64,000 nt of DNA from a virus. The notes beneath the pieces were generated by a model, which was not told the origin of the DNA, did not search any database, and was given only the letters and a program-made list of their open reading frames with translations. Of the stretch, positions 25,672 to 35,103 are shown piece after piece. The DNA is taken from positions 1 to 64,000 of IMG/VR virus record IMGVR_UViG_3300014913_000011; one strand, given 5' to 3'. Made by a program: the position numbers and the translations under genes. Position 1 is the first letter of the stretch. The number at the start of each line of letters is the position of its first letter.

Positions 25672-27525
25672 TTATGTCCAGTTAATAATCTCCATTCTGG
25701 TAATAACAGTTGAAACGGCTTCAGGATTTTTTAAAGTCACTCTTGCTTCTATAGCTTTATTCTCAGCAAATGCTGTAGAAAAACCACCAAACGTAAATTC
25801 AAATTCGGGGGCTAGGTATCCACCAGTGTTTACAAAACAACCATCTCCAACATCACCTGTAAATGTTCCAATATTATAAGGGTCATTTAAGCTAAGCCAG
25901 TCAGTCCCTTCATTTCCGGGGCCTTGTACCCCATTTCCAGGTATATGAGTTCCAACTACTCTAATCTCTACTAACACCTCCTTAGAGGTTCTTTGGACTT
26001 CTGTAAGTCCAGCAATTCTAAATACTCCATTGGTTCTAGAAACACCAGATGAATCCTTAAACTGTCTAATGTAAACCTTATCAGTTCCCTCCCCCACAAT
26101 ACTAGTATAATCTCTATTAGCCAGGGGATCCATACTAGAAAAGTCAACCTGAGGAAACACTAATAAACCATTTATTACTTGCAATCCAGTACCCGAAATT
26201 AACGTCATAGTTGAGTCCCAAGACCTAGCACCTCTAGATGGGCCATTTATTCCTACCACTGATCCACTCGCATTAGTCATGCGATAATCTTCATCTAAAA
26301 ATAACTCTAAAGTATCCGTTGACTGATTTCCAAATGTATTTATAAGTATTTCAGGGTTCGCACTAAATAAGGAACCATTACTCGTAAAAAATGGATCTCT
26401 TACCACATAACGCATCTGTGCAAAATTATTGTCCTCATCAGGATTAATTACATCGTTGTTTATACTCTTAGTACCACTATATATAAAATCATCTGCATGT
26501 TCAAAAGGTAGTACTGGAGGATTTACACCTTCACTAGTAACATCTACATTATTATAATTTATTACGAAGTTGTTTATACCATATTCAATTGAATTAACTA
26601 GAATAGGATCTGTTCTGTACGTATCTTTCCATACCTCCAAAGCATCTAAGTAAAACTCTACTGATGATCCTTGACCTGCAAACTTAATGCCACTTAACCA
26701 TTTAATTGCAACTGCATCCATTTTTAAATTTTGAGAATTAATACTAGGTGCTGTTCCAGTATCCAAAAAATAATCTATTACCTGTGAGTAGGAAGCTGAA
26801 TCAACAATGTGTTCTACTACTATTTGTACATAACCTGTTCCACCTAATAAGCTAAATGCGGGTAAAGAAACTTCTACAAATCCTTCTATCCTATCAAAGT
26901 TCCTTTGTAAAGAATTTATCTCTAAGTATCCTTGTGGCGTACTTACTTGGTCATTTAAGGAACCATCTAAACTTAAAGTCTCAGTATGAATTAGCACATT
27001 GTTACCATTGTAATATTTTACAGTTACTTCTCCTGATTGAAGATCTGTTATTTTCTGTCCAGTGTCTAAGTTCCAGTCTAAAGTATTAGTTCTAGTTATA
27101 TCTCTGTTAGTATCATTGTCCCAGGAGTTTGTATAGAAAGGAACTCCTAAAGAATCTGGACTTGCAACTCTACCTATAGTAAAAAATGGGGAGACTAATA
27201 GTCCATTAGTATTACCATCTAGACTTCCAATGTGACTTGCATAACTTCCAGACACAACAGGGGGCACACTTCCTGAAAAGCAAATCCATTGCATATTATC
27301 TGGATCACTTAATTGTAAACACCCTGTAGTTTTATTATAAATTAAAACGCCATGCTGAGTAGGTACATCCGTTATATCTAAAAAATCTGATTGTTCAACT
27401 AAGGGTACATATCCAATTATATCCCTATTGCCGTTTTCTGCATAGAGATATCCTTGATCTATGAATCTAGCATCTGAACTCTGTGCAACCCTAGATCTGG
27501 GTCTTTTTTTATCTCCTTGAACCAA
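25672..27525 (-). CDS. Fibre-like or adhesin-like virion protein
   Basis: 617 residues from a TTG start with AGGA about 5 nt upstream; no ATG lies near the N-terminus. A basic start (KKRPRSRVAQ) is followed by a short GYVPLVEQSDFLDITDVP... CLQLSDPDNMQWICFSGSVP segment with the layout of fibre-base domains, then a long beta-rich body with Thr/Ser/Asn repeats. A carbohydrate-binding or jelly-roll fold is suggested by the pattern, not by a family match. It starts a two-gene unit with the fibre-like gene downstream, set off from the capsid genes by a terminator and a promoter motif. Confidence 0.5.
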   Translation of the reverse strand: MVQGDKKRPRSRVAQSSDARFIDQGYLYAENGNRDIIGYVPLVEQSDFLDITDVPTQHGVLIYNKTTGCLQLSDPDNMQWICFSGSVPPVVSGSYASHIGSLDGNTNGLLVSPFFTIGRVASPDSLGVPFYTNSWDNDTNRDITRTNTLDWNLDTGQKITDLQSGEVTVKYYNGNNVLIHTETLSLDGSLNDQVSTPQGYLEINSLQRNFDRIEGFVEVSLPAFSLLGGTGYVQIVVEHIVDSASYSQVIDYFLDTGTAPSINSQNLKMDAVAIKWLSGIKFAGQGSSVEFYLDALEVWKDTYRTDPILVNSIEYGINNFVINYNNVDVTSEGVNPPVLPFEHADDFIYSGTKSINNDVINPDEDNNFAQMRYVVRDPFFTSNGSLFSANPEILINTFGNQSTDTLELFLDEDYRMTNASGSVVGINGPSRGARSWDSTMTLISGTGLQVINGLLVFPQVDFSSMDPLANRDYTSIVGEGTDKVYIRQFKDSSGVSRTNGVFRIAGLTEVQRTSKEVLVEIRVVGTHIPGNGVQGPGNEGTDWLSLNDPYNIGTFTGDVGDGCFVNTGGYLAPEFEFTFGGFSTAFAENKAIEARVTLKNPEAVSTVITRMEIINWT

Positions 27526-27616
27526 TCCTTTCCTATCTCCGAGTTTTGAAACTCTTATTTGATTGTTACCTTATTCCTTCAAAGTAAATCTTATACTTAC
27601 CTAGTATACCATAGTT

Positions 27617-27626
27617 ATATAGTATA
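27617..27626 (-). promoter_or_regulatory. Late-type promoter motif (TATACTATAT)
   Basis: On the minus strand it reads TATACTATAT, in the 178-nt gap between the capsid gene terminator and the fibre-like gene starting at 27525. It gives the two fibre-like genes and following genes their own probable promoter, with a leader of about 90 nt. Confidence 0.5.
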
Positions 27627-27641
27627 GTCTATACCTAGTTA

Positions 27642-27674
27642 CAAAAAAAATGCCCACTATATTTCAAGTGAGCA
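27642..27674 (-). terminator. Rho-independent terminator after the major capsid gene
   Basis: On the minus strand, an 8-bp stem (UGCUCACU with AGUGGGCA, one G-U) with an 8-nt loop is followed by eight Ts. It is 30 nt after the capsid stop codon and separates the capsid operon from the fibre-like genes. Confidence 0.85.
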
Positions 27675-27703
27675 TTATAGTAAAATTAATTACTTATCGG
27701 CAA

Positions 27704-28777
27704 CTAGGCGCGATTTATGATTCCCATACTTATCATACGAGGATCAAGGACTGCGATTCCTAGTTCTTCCCAACCATAGAAGCCCTGAAGCTGTTCTCTA
27801 TGTAGTGTTGGATCGTCAAAGAATCTCATTTCTTCTCTAATTGGCATAACCAAGGAGTCATCAGATGTTAGATCGAAACCGTAAATCTGAGTCTCTCCAG
27901 CTGTAACCAAGTTCAAGTTGGCATCAACCTTATTAGCGTCTGTAGGTGCGTAATCATTAAACTGACCACCACTACCGACTTTAAATAGACCGCCTTCGCT
28001 GTCGTTAGAGTTGATATTGTACCTTCCAGTCATACCTAATTGATGTACTTCGTGAAGTTTAACCTTCCAAAGCTCATCCATTCCACCAGATACAAAGATT
28101 TCTCTTCTAGTAGTATCGTCAACCTGTGAACCAGACCATTCTCTCTGATCTGCCATATCTTCTGGAGATACATAGAGGTCAGTTAGAGTGCGTCTTGTTC
28201 TTTTCATTTTAACGATCATCTGGTTAACTAGTTCCTTACTGAAGAAGCCTGCAGCGGGTCCACCGGCAATTTCAACAATAGGAGCTGGACGTGCAGGAAG
28301 AAGTCCTTTGCCTGGGAAGGCAGAGGTTGCAGCTGGAGCTAAAAGTCTCCATGCGCTTTCTTCTTCATAATCGACTACTGAACGAGCAGCTGTACGCATA
28401 CAACGTTCTGCAATATCAATACGACCATCACGAGCATACTTAAGTGCCCACTCACAGGAAGTACCTATTTTAAACGTTGGAACTACGATTTCTTCACCAG
28501 CTAGCTCTACGAAATTACGTGGAACTGCACCAACCTTAGGTAGTACAAATACTGGTACGTCAAAATCATCAGCTATTGGGTAACTAGCCTGAGCACCGGG
28601 GTCTAAGACCTGAACTGCGAACAGTTGACGTGCTAAAGACTCATCACGAACTAGCTGTAGAATTGGAACTTGAATAGCTTGGGCTACTGCTTTACGAACC
28701 TGTGGATCATCATAGTTCGCTGCAACAGCTTTCATTAGTGCTTTAAATTGTTCCTTATTTTTGATTAATTCAATCAT
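27704..28777 (-). CDS. Major capsid protein (HK97-fold)
   Basis: 357 residues, ATG with a strong SD (AAAGGAGAGAAAA). The features are those of HK97-fold major capsid proteins: a helical N-terminus (EQFKALMKAVAANYDDPQVR), the segment LFAVQVLDPGAQASYPIADD, and a C-terminal EQLQGFYGWEELGIAVLDPR typical of the capsid P-domain. It follows scaffold and decoration genes and is closed by a terminator, the classic arrangement. Its codons are visibly richer in G and C at third positions than the neighbours, consistent with high expression. It would form the icosahedral head. Confidence 0.88.
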   Translation of the reverse strand: MIELIKNKEQFKALMKAVAANYDDPQVRKAVAQAIQVPILQLVRDESLARQLFAVQVLDPGAQASYPIADDFDVPVFVLPKVGAVPRNFVELAGEEIVVPTFKIGTSCEWALKYARDGRIDIAERCMRTAARSVVDYEEESAWRLLAPAATSAFPGKGLLPARPAPIVEIAGGPAAGFFSKELVNQMIVKMKRTRRTLTDLYVSPEDMADQREWSGSQVDDTTRREIFVSGGMDELWKVKLHEVHQLGMTGRYNINSNDSEGGLFKVGSGGQFNDYAPTDANKVDANLNLVTAGETQIYGFDLTSDDSLVMPIREEMRFFDDPTLHREQLQGFYGWEELGIAVLDPRMISMGIINRA

Positions 28778-28795
28778 CTTATTTTCTCTCCTTTA

Positions 28796-29311
28796 TTACA
28801 GCTTTAGCTGAATTAAGAGTGCTTGTCCTGCAGCAACTTGCTCTGCTGTCAGTGGCTCTTGTACAATCGCACAAGGCACAGGAACACCTGCAACATTTAC
28901 TGCAACGTCCTGAGATGATCCATCATCATTTATTAATTTTCCATTGTTAGCAGTATCGTTAACTTGACAGTATAGAACTGTACCAGCTGCAACACCAGCG
29001 CCTCCGATTATATTGTAATTCTCTGTATGGTAAATTCCACCTTCTTGATAAAGAAGAATAGGGTCACCAAGTCTTGCATCACTTGCTCCGATTTCACCAG
29101 GAAACTCGTAGTTTTGTGGGAGATTTGCAGACTGAGCCTTTACACGCTGAAAAGAAATAGCGTAAGGTACGTTACCGGAAACGGCTACGCACTTAGCAGC
29201 TTTACCTTCAGCAGTTAGATACACAATAGCACCAGGTTCCATAGCTCCACTTGCTTCGTCATGAACGAGCATTGTGTTCTGTATACCTGGATGTCTAGGA
29301 ATCAAAGCCAT
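28796..29311 (-). CDS. Head decoration-like protein
   Basis: 171 residues, ATG with AAGGATGGGA. A small soluble Gly/Ala/Val-rich protein of beta type (AIVYLTAEGKAAKCVAVSGN, VAAGTVLYCQVNDTANNGKL), the usual composition of the head decoration/stabilisation proteins encoded between scaffold and capsid genes. It would bind the expanded capsid surface. Codon use resembles that of the capsid gene. The role is inferred from position and composition. Confidence 0.65.
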   Translation of the reverse strand: MALIPRHPGIQNTMLVHDEASGAMEPGAIVYLTAEGKAAKCVAVSGNVPYAISFQRVKAQSANLPQNYEFPGEIGASDARLGDPILLYQEGGIYHTENYNIIGGAGVAAGTVLYCQVNDTANNGKLINDDGSSQDVAVNVAGVPVPCAIVQEPLTAEQVAAGQALLIQLKL

Positions 29312-29355
29312 AACTATATTCCCATCCTTTTATAATTTTATATTATATAAAAATA

Positions 29356-30144
29356 CTAAAAACAATTAACTAAATCGTTAACTAGTTTTCTAGCGTCGAG
29401 TTTACTAGAATTACACGAAGCTTCTTCTTTAACTTCTTCTGATTCTTCTAAAGATTTCTCTTCTTCGGTCTCTTCAGCTAGTTTTTCATCTTCCTGCTTT
29501 TCTGTCTCCGTTTTAGGAGCCTCTTCTTCCTCTGTTTCCAGAAGTTTTTCATTTGAAAGAATTTTTTTCAATTTCTCAGTGACTTCTTCGGCAGAGGCTG
29601 CTGCTTCAGCATCGCCCTGTACAATTTCGTCTACTTTGGAATCGATCTCCTCTTCCTTAGCCTCTTCTTCATGGGCCTTAGAAGTTGTTGAGATTCTTTC
29701 TTTAATGTCAGTAAGGTCTTCGACGTAAGCCTCAAACTCTTCTATTGACATTTTGGAAATACGTTCCGCTTGCGCCACAAGCTTGTCTTCTCCTGAACGA
29801 AGAATATCATTCTCCTTCAAAATACTAACACGCTCTGCGATCATAGCTGCTTCCTTCATAGCGTCAAGCTCTTCCTGAGCTTTTGCTGCTACTTCAAGAG
29901 CTGCTGCTAACTTTTCCTCTAAATCCTTTACAGTTGCCTGGGACTCAGATAATTCCTTATCTTTTAGTTCAGCCTCTGTATGAAGGGTTTCGATTTCTGT
30001 TGCTTGATCGGCTACATCAACGGTTAACTGCTGAACGTCTTCCAAAGTCGCTTCTACTTTGGCTTTGATACTTTCTGAATTATCAGTAGTACTTTCTTCC
30101 TCAGTAACTTCAACTTCTTTAGTCTCAAGCTGTTCTTTTACCAT
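29356..30144 (-). CDS. Capsid scaffold protein
   Basis: 262 residues from the ATG at 30144, chosen because AGGAGG lies about 9 nt upstream; an upstream ATG at 30210 lies inside the previous gene. It is highly acidic (Glu/Asp-rich), forms long coiled coils (about 35-130) and ends in a charged acidic region with a short Cys/Asn-containing tail (SCNSSKLDARKLVNDLVNCF). Such acidic coiled-coil proteins between protease and capsid genes act as removable scaffolds in capsid assembly and are cut by the maturation protease. Confidence 0.75.
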   Translation of the reverse strand: MVKEQLETKEVEVTEEESTTDNSESIKAKVEATLEDVQQLTVDVADQATEIETLHTEAELKDKELSESQATVKDLEEKLAAALEVAAKAQEELDAMKEAAMIAERVSILKENDILRSGEDKLVAQAERISKMSIEEFEAYVEDLTDIKERISTTSKAHEEEAKEEEIDSKVDEIVQGDAEAAASAEEVTEKLKKILSNEKLLETEEEEAPKTETEKQEDEKLAEETEEEKSLEESEEVKEEASCNSSKLDARKLVNDLVNCF

Positions 30145-30157
30145 TAATTGAAACCTC

Positions 30158-30532
30158 CTAGTTTCTGGTTTTGTCTCTTTCAAGACTTTTCTTAGATAGA
30201 TATTGCTCAAACTTACTATTAAATCCCATAGTACAAATCTCGTAAGATTCTGCTACTTTTAAGATTTTTTTATAAGCTTCCTCTATTTCCTGCTCTGAAA
30301 CCTTCTTTACTTTTAAGAGATGCTCCATTGCAGATAAAACTTGACGCTTACCATCTAGTGGTAATTTCTTAAGATTAGTAAAAGCATATTCTTTAGCTAT
30401 CTTTATTTTTTTCTTATTTAACTTCTTGTAATTACTAACTTTTTCCTCAGTTGAACTAGGTTTAGCCTTTAGGTCTTTATCCTGTACCTTGTCCTTTAGT
30501 TCTTGGGGGAATGACTCGAATAATTTAACCAT
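30158..30532 (-). CDS. Small protein with a protease-associated repeat module
   Basis: 124 residues starting at an ATG that overlaps the protease stop (TAATG), indicating coupling. A Lys-rich N-terminus is followed by a module (49-99, YAFTNLKKLPLDGKRQVLSA ... LKVAESYEI) that is also found twice at the C-terminus of the protease. The pattern resembles DUF6582, a small helical module seen in phage capsid-protease proteins. It may be a free-standing copy that binds the assembling head. Confidence 0.6.
   Translation of the reverse strand: MVKLFESFPQELKDKVQDKDLKAKPSSTEEKVSNYKKLNKKKIKIAKEYAFTNLKKLPLDGKRQVLSAMEHLLKVKKVSEQEIEEAYKKILKVAESYEICTMGFNSKFEQYLSKKSLERDKTRN
30236..30388 (-). repeat. Third copy of the DUF6582-like module
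   Basis: Encodes residues 49-99 of the 124-residue protein. Shared positions with the protease copies include LPLD, the run QVLSAM, and a terminal helix ending in AESYEI/AATFGI. Confidence 0.55.
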
Positions 30533-32319
30533 TACTTTTTAGTTGCCTGTTTCTTAACGGCTTTTGTTTTTAATGCCCTCTGTTTAAAAGAATTTGTATT
30601 TATCCCAAAAGTTGCTGCTGCTTTTAATATATTAACTACTAACATTTCTCTCTCATAGGAACTCATTTTAACTTTAAGTCTAGAAAACTTGCTCATAGCA
30701 GATATTACTTGCTCTCTAGTATCCAAAGGAAACATTTCTAACCTTGGTAGCCCATACTTTGCGCTATAGTCAATTTCTGCAGCAAATTCAAGATCTTCTA
30801 CTGACTCTTCGAAAGTTTCTGTAGATATACCTAACTTTATTCCCGCTATTACTAAATTATTGAAGAACTCTTTCTGATCCTTCTCCTCAAGTGTCTTACT
30901 AATATATTGAAATAACTTCATATTTGCATGAATCCTGTCTTTCGAGTGAATTGGGTACTTCCTTTCCTGTCTCAATCCGAAAGAGGTATGTGACAACTTC
31001 TTTCTCTCTTTAGTAGTGGTACCCTTTACTCTTGGTACTTTAAGTTTGTCTATTTTCTCAACTGCCTTACCGACTGGGAACTCTTTTTCTTCTTTAAATT
31101 CAGTTTCATCAGACTTATCTACTATTTTAAATAGTGATTCTATTTGCTCAACTGCCTTTTGATCTACCTTATCTGATCCCGCCTCTAAAACTGCTTCAAG
31201 TTCGTCGTCTCCTTCTGACTTCTTCTCTGCTTCAACTATAAATGAAACTTTACTACTACCTACTATCTCATAAGATTCACTGTCAGTATGGATAACCGTA
31301 TCGCTTACTTCTGACTCGGCCAATTCTTCTGCCCTTAGAAAGGAACAATTTAACTCAGCTAATCTAACGACTATACCATCACTTGCCATCTCCACTGATC
31401 TAATTTTTGCCTCTTCATAAGTGCTATAATGATGTTTAATCTCAGATCCGACAATCAGTACAAATCCAGTGTCTTTCCTTTCGGCTACTTTGAATTCTTT
31501 CCTATTTTTTACTTCATTAATTGAATCTTTTTCTAACTTATCCAAGTCCACTAATATTAAACTCATTTTAGCTGCTTCTGGTAGGTTCTTCGCTGTCCTC
31601 ACTTGACTAGCAGCCTCAAGTATTAGAGATCTGTTATTGGCTGGATTACCTACAATAGCTACACCACAGAACCTAACTCCTCTTAACATTCTGGCAATCC
31701 TTTCGTTTCCAAGACACTTACCTTTTGCTACATCTCTAACTTCTCTATTTATTGTGGAATCAGCCTTATCATAAACAGCTGCTTCATTCTTGGATAGGAT
31801 AACATCATCTACTTGGACATCAAAATCATCATAATAACATTCCATGGATACTTTCCACTTGCCCATCTCTATTTCTTCAGAAATTTCTGGGAAGTTGGCT
31901 CTATAGACTGCACAGATAATTCCAATATCCATTTCCATCTTGTCTAACTCGGCTATAGCTTCCTTTCTCTCCTTCTCATCAGAGTGTGTAGCTTTAGCGT
32001 ATAGCTCTTTATCGTCTAATACATTACCAACTTGATCCATGAAAATCCATGACGTAATATGTCCTATAACATCTTTAGATTCATGAGAAATGTTAACTGG
32101 TTTTTGTGTAATGGATTCCCTGGCTAATACTAATTCTGATCCTAGGAAACCTGCACCATTCTTATTTACTCCAGTAGAGACTAGAATAGCTGACATAAAC
32201 ATGAGGTCTTTTTGATTATTCTGGGGTAGTTCTAATTTTTCAGCAATTTCTTTTTTACGTTTATCAGATAACTCCTGATGTACGTTTAAAATTGCTTCTA
32301 ACAATAATTTTTTACTCAT
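30532..32319 (-). CDS. Capsid maturation (prohead) protease with C-terminal repeats
   Basis: 595 residues from the ATG at 32319, chosen because GGAGAGG lies 7 nt upstream; a TTG five codons earlier lies in that SD. The N-terminal 250 residues match the phage prohead protease pattern: NKNGAGFLGSELVLA, ITQKPVNISHESKDVIGHIT (with the His used by serine-type capsid proteases) and GVAIVGNPANNRSLILEA at the end of the catalytic domain. A Lys/Glu-rich linker follows, then two helical modules (about 447-498 and 522-573). It lies between the portal and the scaffold, as expected for the enzyme that cuts scaffold and capsid proteins during maturation. The catalytic Ser is not certain from inspection. 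Confidence 0.75.
   Translation of the reverse strand: MSKKLLLEAILNVHQELSDKRKKEIAEKLELPQNNQKDLMFMSAILVSTGVNKNGAGFLGSELVLARESITQKPVNISHESKDVIGHITSWIFMDQVGNVLDDKELYAKATHSDEKERKEAIAELDKMEMDIGIICAVYRANFPEISEEIEMGKWKVSMECYYDDFDVQVDDVILSKNEAAVYDKADSTINREVRDVAKGKCLGNERIARMLRGVRFCGVAIVGNPANNRSLILEAASQVRTAKNLPEAAKMSLILVDLDKLEKDSINEVKNRKEFKVAERKDTGFVLIVGSEIKHHYSTYEEAKIRSVEMASDGIVVRLAELNCSFLRAEELAESEVSDTVIHTDSESYEIVGSSKVSFIVEAEKKSEGDDELEAVLEAGSDKVDQKAVEQIESLFKIVDKSDETEFKEEKEFPVGKAVEKIDKLKVPRVKGTTTKERKKLSHTSFGLRQERKYPIHSKDRIHANMKLFQYISKTLEEKDQKEFFNNLVIAGIKLGISTETFEESVEDLEFAAEIDYSAKYGLPRLEMFPLDTREQVISAMSKFSRLKVKMSSYEREMLVVNILKAAATFGINTNSFKQRALKTKAVKKQATKK
30601..30756 (-). repeat. Second copy of the DUF6582-like module in the protease
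   Basis: Encodes YGLPRLEMFPLDTREQVISA ... LKAAATFGI, near the C-terminus of the protease and 75 residues after the first copy. The copies share the F/Y-G-L start and the terminal AA..(F/L)GI. Confidence 0.6.
30826..30981 (-). repeat. First copy of the DUF6582-like module in the protease
   Basis: Encodes FGLRQERKYPIHSKDRIHAN ... VIAGIKLGI. It shares the start [FY]GL, a YPI/FPL step and a terminal helix ending in GI with the other copies. Confidence 0.6.
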
Positions 32320-32351
32320 ATCTAACCTCTCCAAAGAGTTTTATAATTTTT

Positions 32352-32882
32352 CTAAGAAGTAATAGTAACTGATCCTGCAGATCTTAATGCAGTTCCAACA
32401 ACTTCTCCTTCCTTTTCTGCTGAGTCTACTTCTATGTAAAGTACTGGGTTTCTATCTGTACCTACTCTTGTTAACTCAAACTCACTATTTTCATTCTTAA
32501 AGGTATGAAAATTAGTAACTGTCTTCTTCACTACTTCTGTATGTATGGATACTACTTTACCTTTCCAGGCACCTAAGTGGTCTGTCCAACTTACTTTTAC
32601 TCCTGCCTGAACTGAGGCTTTCTCTATAGCCTGCTCACAGAATGCACTTGATTTAAAATCGTCAACTAAATATAAAAGCTGTTCCTTTTTATACTCTTCA
32701 TTAATTATTAACTGTACTTCCATCACCATTGCATTCATCTGTGCTTGCCACTGTAATACAAATTCAAGAGTGGGTGTTCCAGCCATGTATTCTATAGAGT
32801 CGCTAAGAACTTTAGCAATACCAAGCAAAATTATCTCCATTGCTTCTCTTTTTGCATATAATGTGTCTATTAAGTCACTCAT
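32352..32882 (-). CDS. Hypothetical protein between portal and protease
   Basis: 176 residues, ATG with a strong SD (GGGAGGATTT). The first 95 residues are helical (YAKREAMEIILLGIAKVLSD ... WQAQMNAMVMEVQLIINEEY); the rest is beta-rich (KVSWTDHLGAWKGKVVSIHT, LTRVGTDRNPVLYIEVDSAE). No membrane segment or catalytic motif is visible. Genes here usually make head-assembly or portal accessory proteins, but I do not recognise this one. Confidence 0.5.
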   Translation of the reverse strand: MSDLIDTLYAKREAMEIILLGIAKVLSDSIEYMAGTPTLEFVLQWQAQMNAMVMEVQLIINEEYKKEQLLYLVDDFKSSAFCEQAIEKASVQAGVKVSWTDHLGAWKGKVVSIHTEVVKKTVTNFHTFKNENSEFELTRVGTDRNPVLYIEVDSAEKEGEVVGTALRSAGSVTITS

Positions 32883-32958
32883 TTTATAAATCCTCCCTAT
32901 TATTGTTTAAATTAGAATCTCTTCTTAAATAGATAAAGTACAGAAACATATCCCATTG

Positions 32959-35103
32959 TTATTTCTTGGATTTTAGTAATGTGATTAACCTCTTTTTCTC
33001 ACCTTCTGGTAACTCTCTAATATTACTAATTAAACCTTCTACTTCTACATCTATATTAGTATTGTCCGAAGCTTTGGTTCTGGTTTGTTTTTGTTGAGTA
33101 GGACTATCTACCTTAGTTTTTTTTGTAACTGTTTTAGTATTATCTACTGGTTTCTTGTTTCCAGTTGGTTGTCCTTTTGGTCTACCCTGGTCTCCAGATG
33201 TTTGTTGAAAAGGACTCCCAGGTATTCCTATACCCTCTGCTTCCAACTTTAACTCTTCTCGCATCTTCTCTACTTCTGCTTCTGGATCAAATCCCAAGAC
33301 TTGCATAGTGGTATGTCTGGAAACTAGTTTTCTATCAATCATTTGCATCATGGAAGCTCTAGTAACTGCATCACTGTCTGTTGTAATAACTGATTGTTGC
33401 CATCTCACTACCGGATAAGAATTAAAGCCATTTTGTTCTGCTATTAGCTTATATTGCTTATAAATCCAGGCAGTTATTGCTCTTCTAACGACATCTATCT
33501 GACTTTGAGTTGACTTAGAAGATAGTACTGCTGCTGCATTTTGTATAGAGCTGCCGTCAATTATGGCTCTAGATATACCTAAACCTGCTTGAATGTCCAT
33601 CTCTACTTGCTCATACTTGGCCTTTCCAAGGATGGCACCTATATCGGGGGTAGTTATTTTCTCAATATCCAAAGTATGATTCCATACTACAGAGAATGCC
33701 TTTTGAGGGGTGTTAAAGGCTTCTGCTAGATCTTCTAGAACCTTTAGATCAGTAACTGGGTGGTCCTTATCCCCTACAGTTACCTTTAGAATATAGTTAA
33801 AAATTCCATCTAAGGTAGCAAAATCGGCTGCTACTAGTTCGTCCTTATAATCGATGGCATCAAAAATCCTGGATCCTCTAGGTTTCGCATAAGCTTCATG
33901 GTCATCCTTACGAAAAAATATGACATCTAATTCATCACCCGTGAATAGGTAGTCATCTCCCCCTATAGCGGAAGCTTTCATTTTGGTGGGGACCATTCCT
34001 ATTAACTGTTTCTCCTCTGGACTCATTTCTCTCTTCTTTTGTCTCTCTACTGATTCCTTCAAACCAGATAAACCTTTAGAGGTGTAAGTGTAAGTAGCCC
34101 CACCAAAAAACCCTGAACTCTCTACATTCATATGTTTAGGATTTAATAGAGTATAAGCTATTGGCATCTTCCCGGATGCTTTTTTAGCTGCCACCTCTAT
34201 TTCCCTCGCAATCGCTGCATCATACCTTTTCTTATCCTGTTTGGTCCATTTTTTTCCAGTTACTTTTTCATAAACATCTCTAGATAGTCGAAGAAGGGTT
34301 GCCTTCTCTTTTTGTTTTTTCTTAGTATTAGTGGGTATTTTCCCAGGCAATGATGAGATTCCACCTGTATTTGGCTCATAACTACCTGTTCCTGGCATGA
34401 CATACGCTATACCATACTTGAATAGGTTATTAATTATCTTGTCTACTGTCTTCAAAAAGTTAGTATCTAAAATCCAAGAATCATAAAACTCCTTTATAGC
34501 CTCATCTGCTATTTCGTTTACGAACCCTGTTGATGTGAAGTCTGTGAGTGCGTCTATAGCTGATCCATATATTCCAGATCTGTAATATTCAACTTCAGAC
34601 CTTTCATATAGTTCAACTGCGTTCGCTTCGTCAGGTGTTTTCTCTCTGAGATCTAGTTCCTCATTGCTCAGAGGTGTACGGTATCTTTGATTCAGGGAGG
34701 CCATTTCTAGGGAAGCCATTTCTTTGTTGGTCTGTTTGACCTGCTTCACTACTTCTTCTATTCCTTTACCATTCTCTACTGCTTTAGCTATATCTCTTAA
34801 ACCTGCTATCTCTATCTGTCGAAGAAAGTTATCTCTTGTCTTGTTTAAATTTAATTTATGATATAGACTACCTCTATTAACCTGTCTCTCTGTAACTAGT
34901 TTATTTAATTGATCTTTATTTGCAAAAAAATTTCTATCAGCATCAAATTCTGAAATACTTAACTCTGCCGATAATTTTCCGTCCTTTATGTCACTAACCT
35001 TACTAATTTGGATACCTTTAGGTTTTAATGACTTATTAACTTTTGAAATTATGGCTGCTTTATCTATCTTTTTATTCTTATCGTCGTCTTTTTTTTCTAC
35101 CAC
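32959..35103 (-). CDS. Portal protein
   Basis: 714 residues, GTG start overlapping the terminase end by 26 nt; GGAGGAG lies about 15 nt upstream, slightly far. The N-terminus is Lys-rich. The core YERSEVEYYRSGIYGSAIDA ... LFKYGIAYVMPGTGSYEPN is a portal signature ('yyrsp.v.~Ai...~~~v...G.~y..~'), and later YEQVEMDIQAGLGISRAIID plus AVLSSKSTQSQIDVVRRAIT match the portal clip/crown region. The C-terminus is Lys/Gln/Thr-rich. It follows the terminase and precedes the protease. It would form the dodecameric DNA channel at one capsid vertex. Confidence 0.82.
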   Translation of the reverse strand: MVEKKDDDKNKKIDKAAIISKVNKSLKPKGIQISKVSDIKDGKLSAELSISEFDADRNFFANKDQLNKLVTERQVNRGSLYHKLNLNKTRDNFLRQIEIAGLRDIAKAVENGKGIEEVVKQVKQTNKEMASLEMASLNQRYRTPLSNEELDLREKTPDEANAVELYERSEVEYYRSGIYGSAIDALTDFTSTGFVNEIADEAIKEFYDSWILDTNFLKTVDKIINNLFKYGIAYVMPGTGSYEPNTGGISSLPGKIPTNTKKKQKEKATLLRLSRDVYEKVTGKKWTKQDKKRYDAAIAREIEVAAKKASGKMPIAYTLLNPKHMNVESSGFFGGATYTYTSKGLSGLKESVERQKKREMSPEEKQLIGMVPTKMKASAIGGDDYLFTGDELDVIFFRKDDHEAYAKPRGSRIFDAIDYKDELVAADFATLDGIFNYILKVTVGDKDHPVTDLKVLEDLAEAFNTPQKAFSVVWNHTLDIEKITTPDIGAILGKAKYEQVEMDIQAGLGISRAIIDGSSIQNAAAVLSSKSTQSQIDVVRRAITAWIYKQYKLIAEQNGFNSYPVVRWQQSVITTDSDAVTRASMMQMIDRKLVSRHTTMQVLGFDPEAEVEKMREELKLEAEGIGIPGSPFQQTSGDQGRPKGQPTGNKKPVDNTKTVTKKTKVDSPTQQKQTRTKASDNTNIDVEVEGLISNIRELPEGEKKRLITLLKSKK

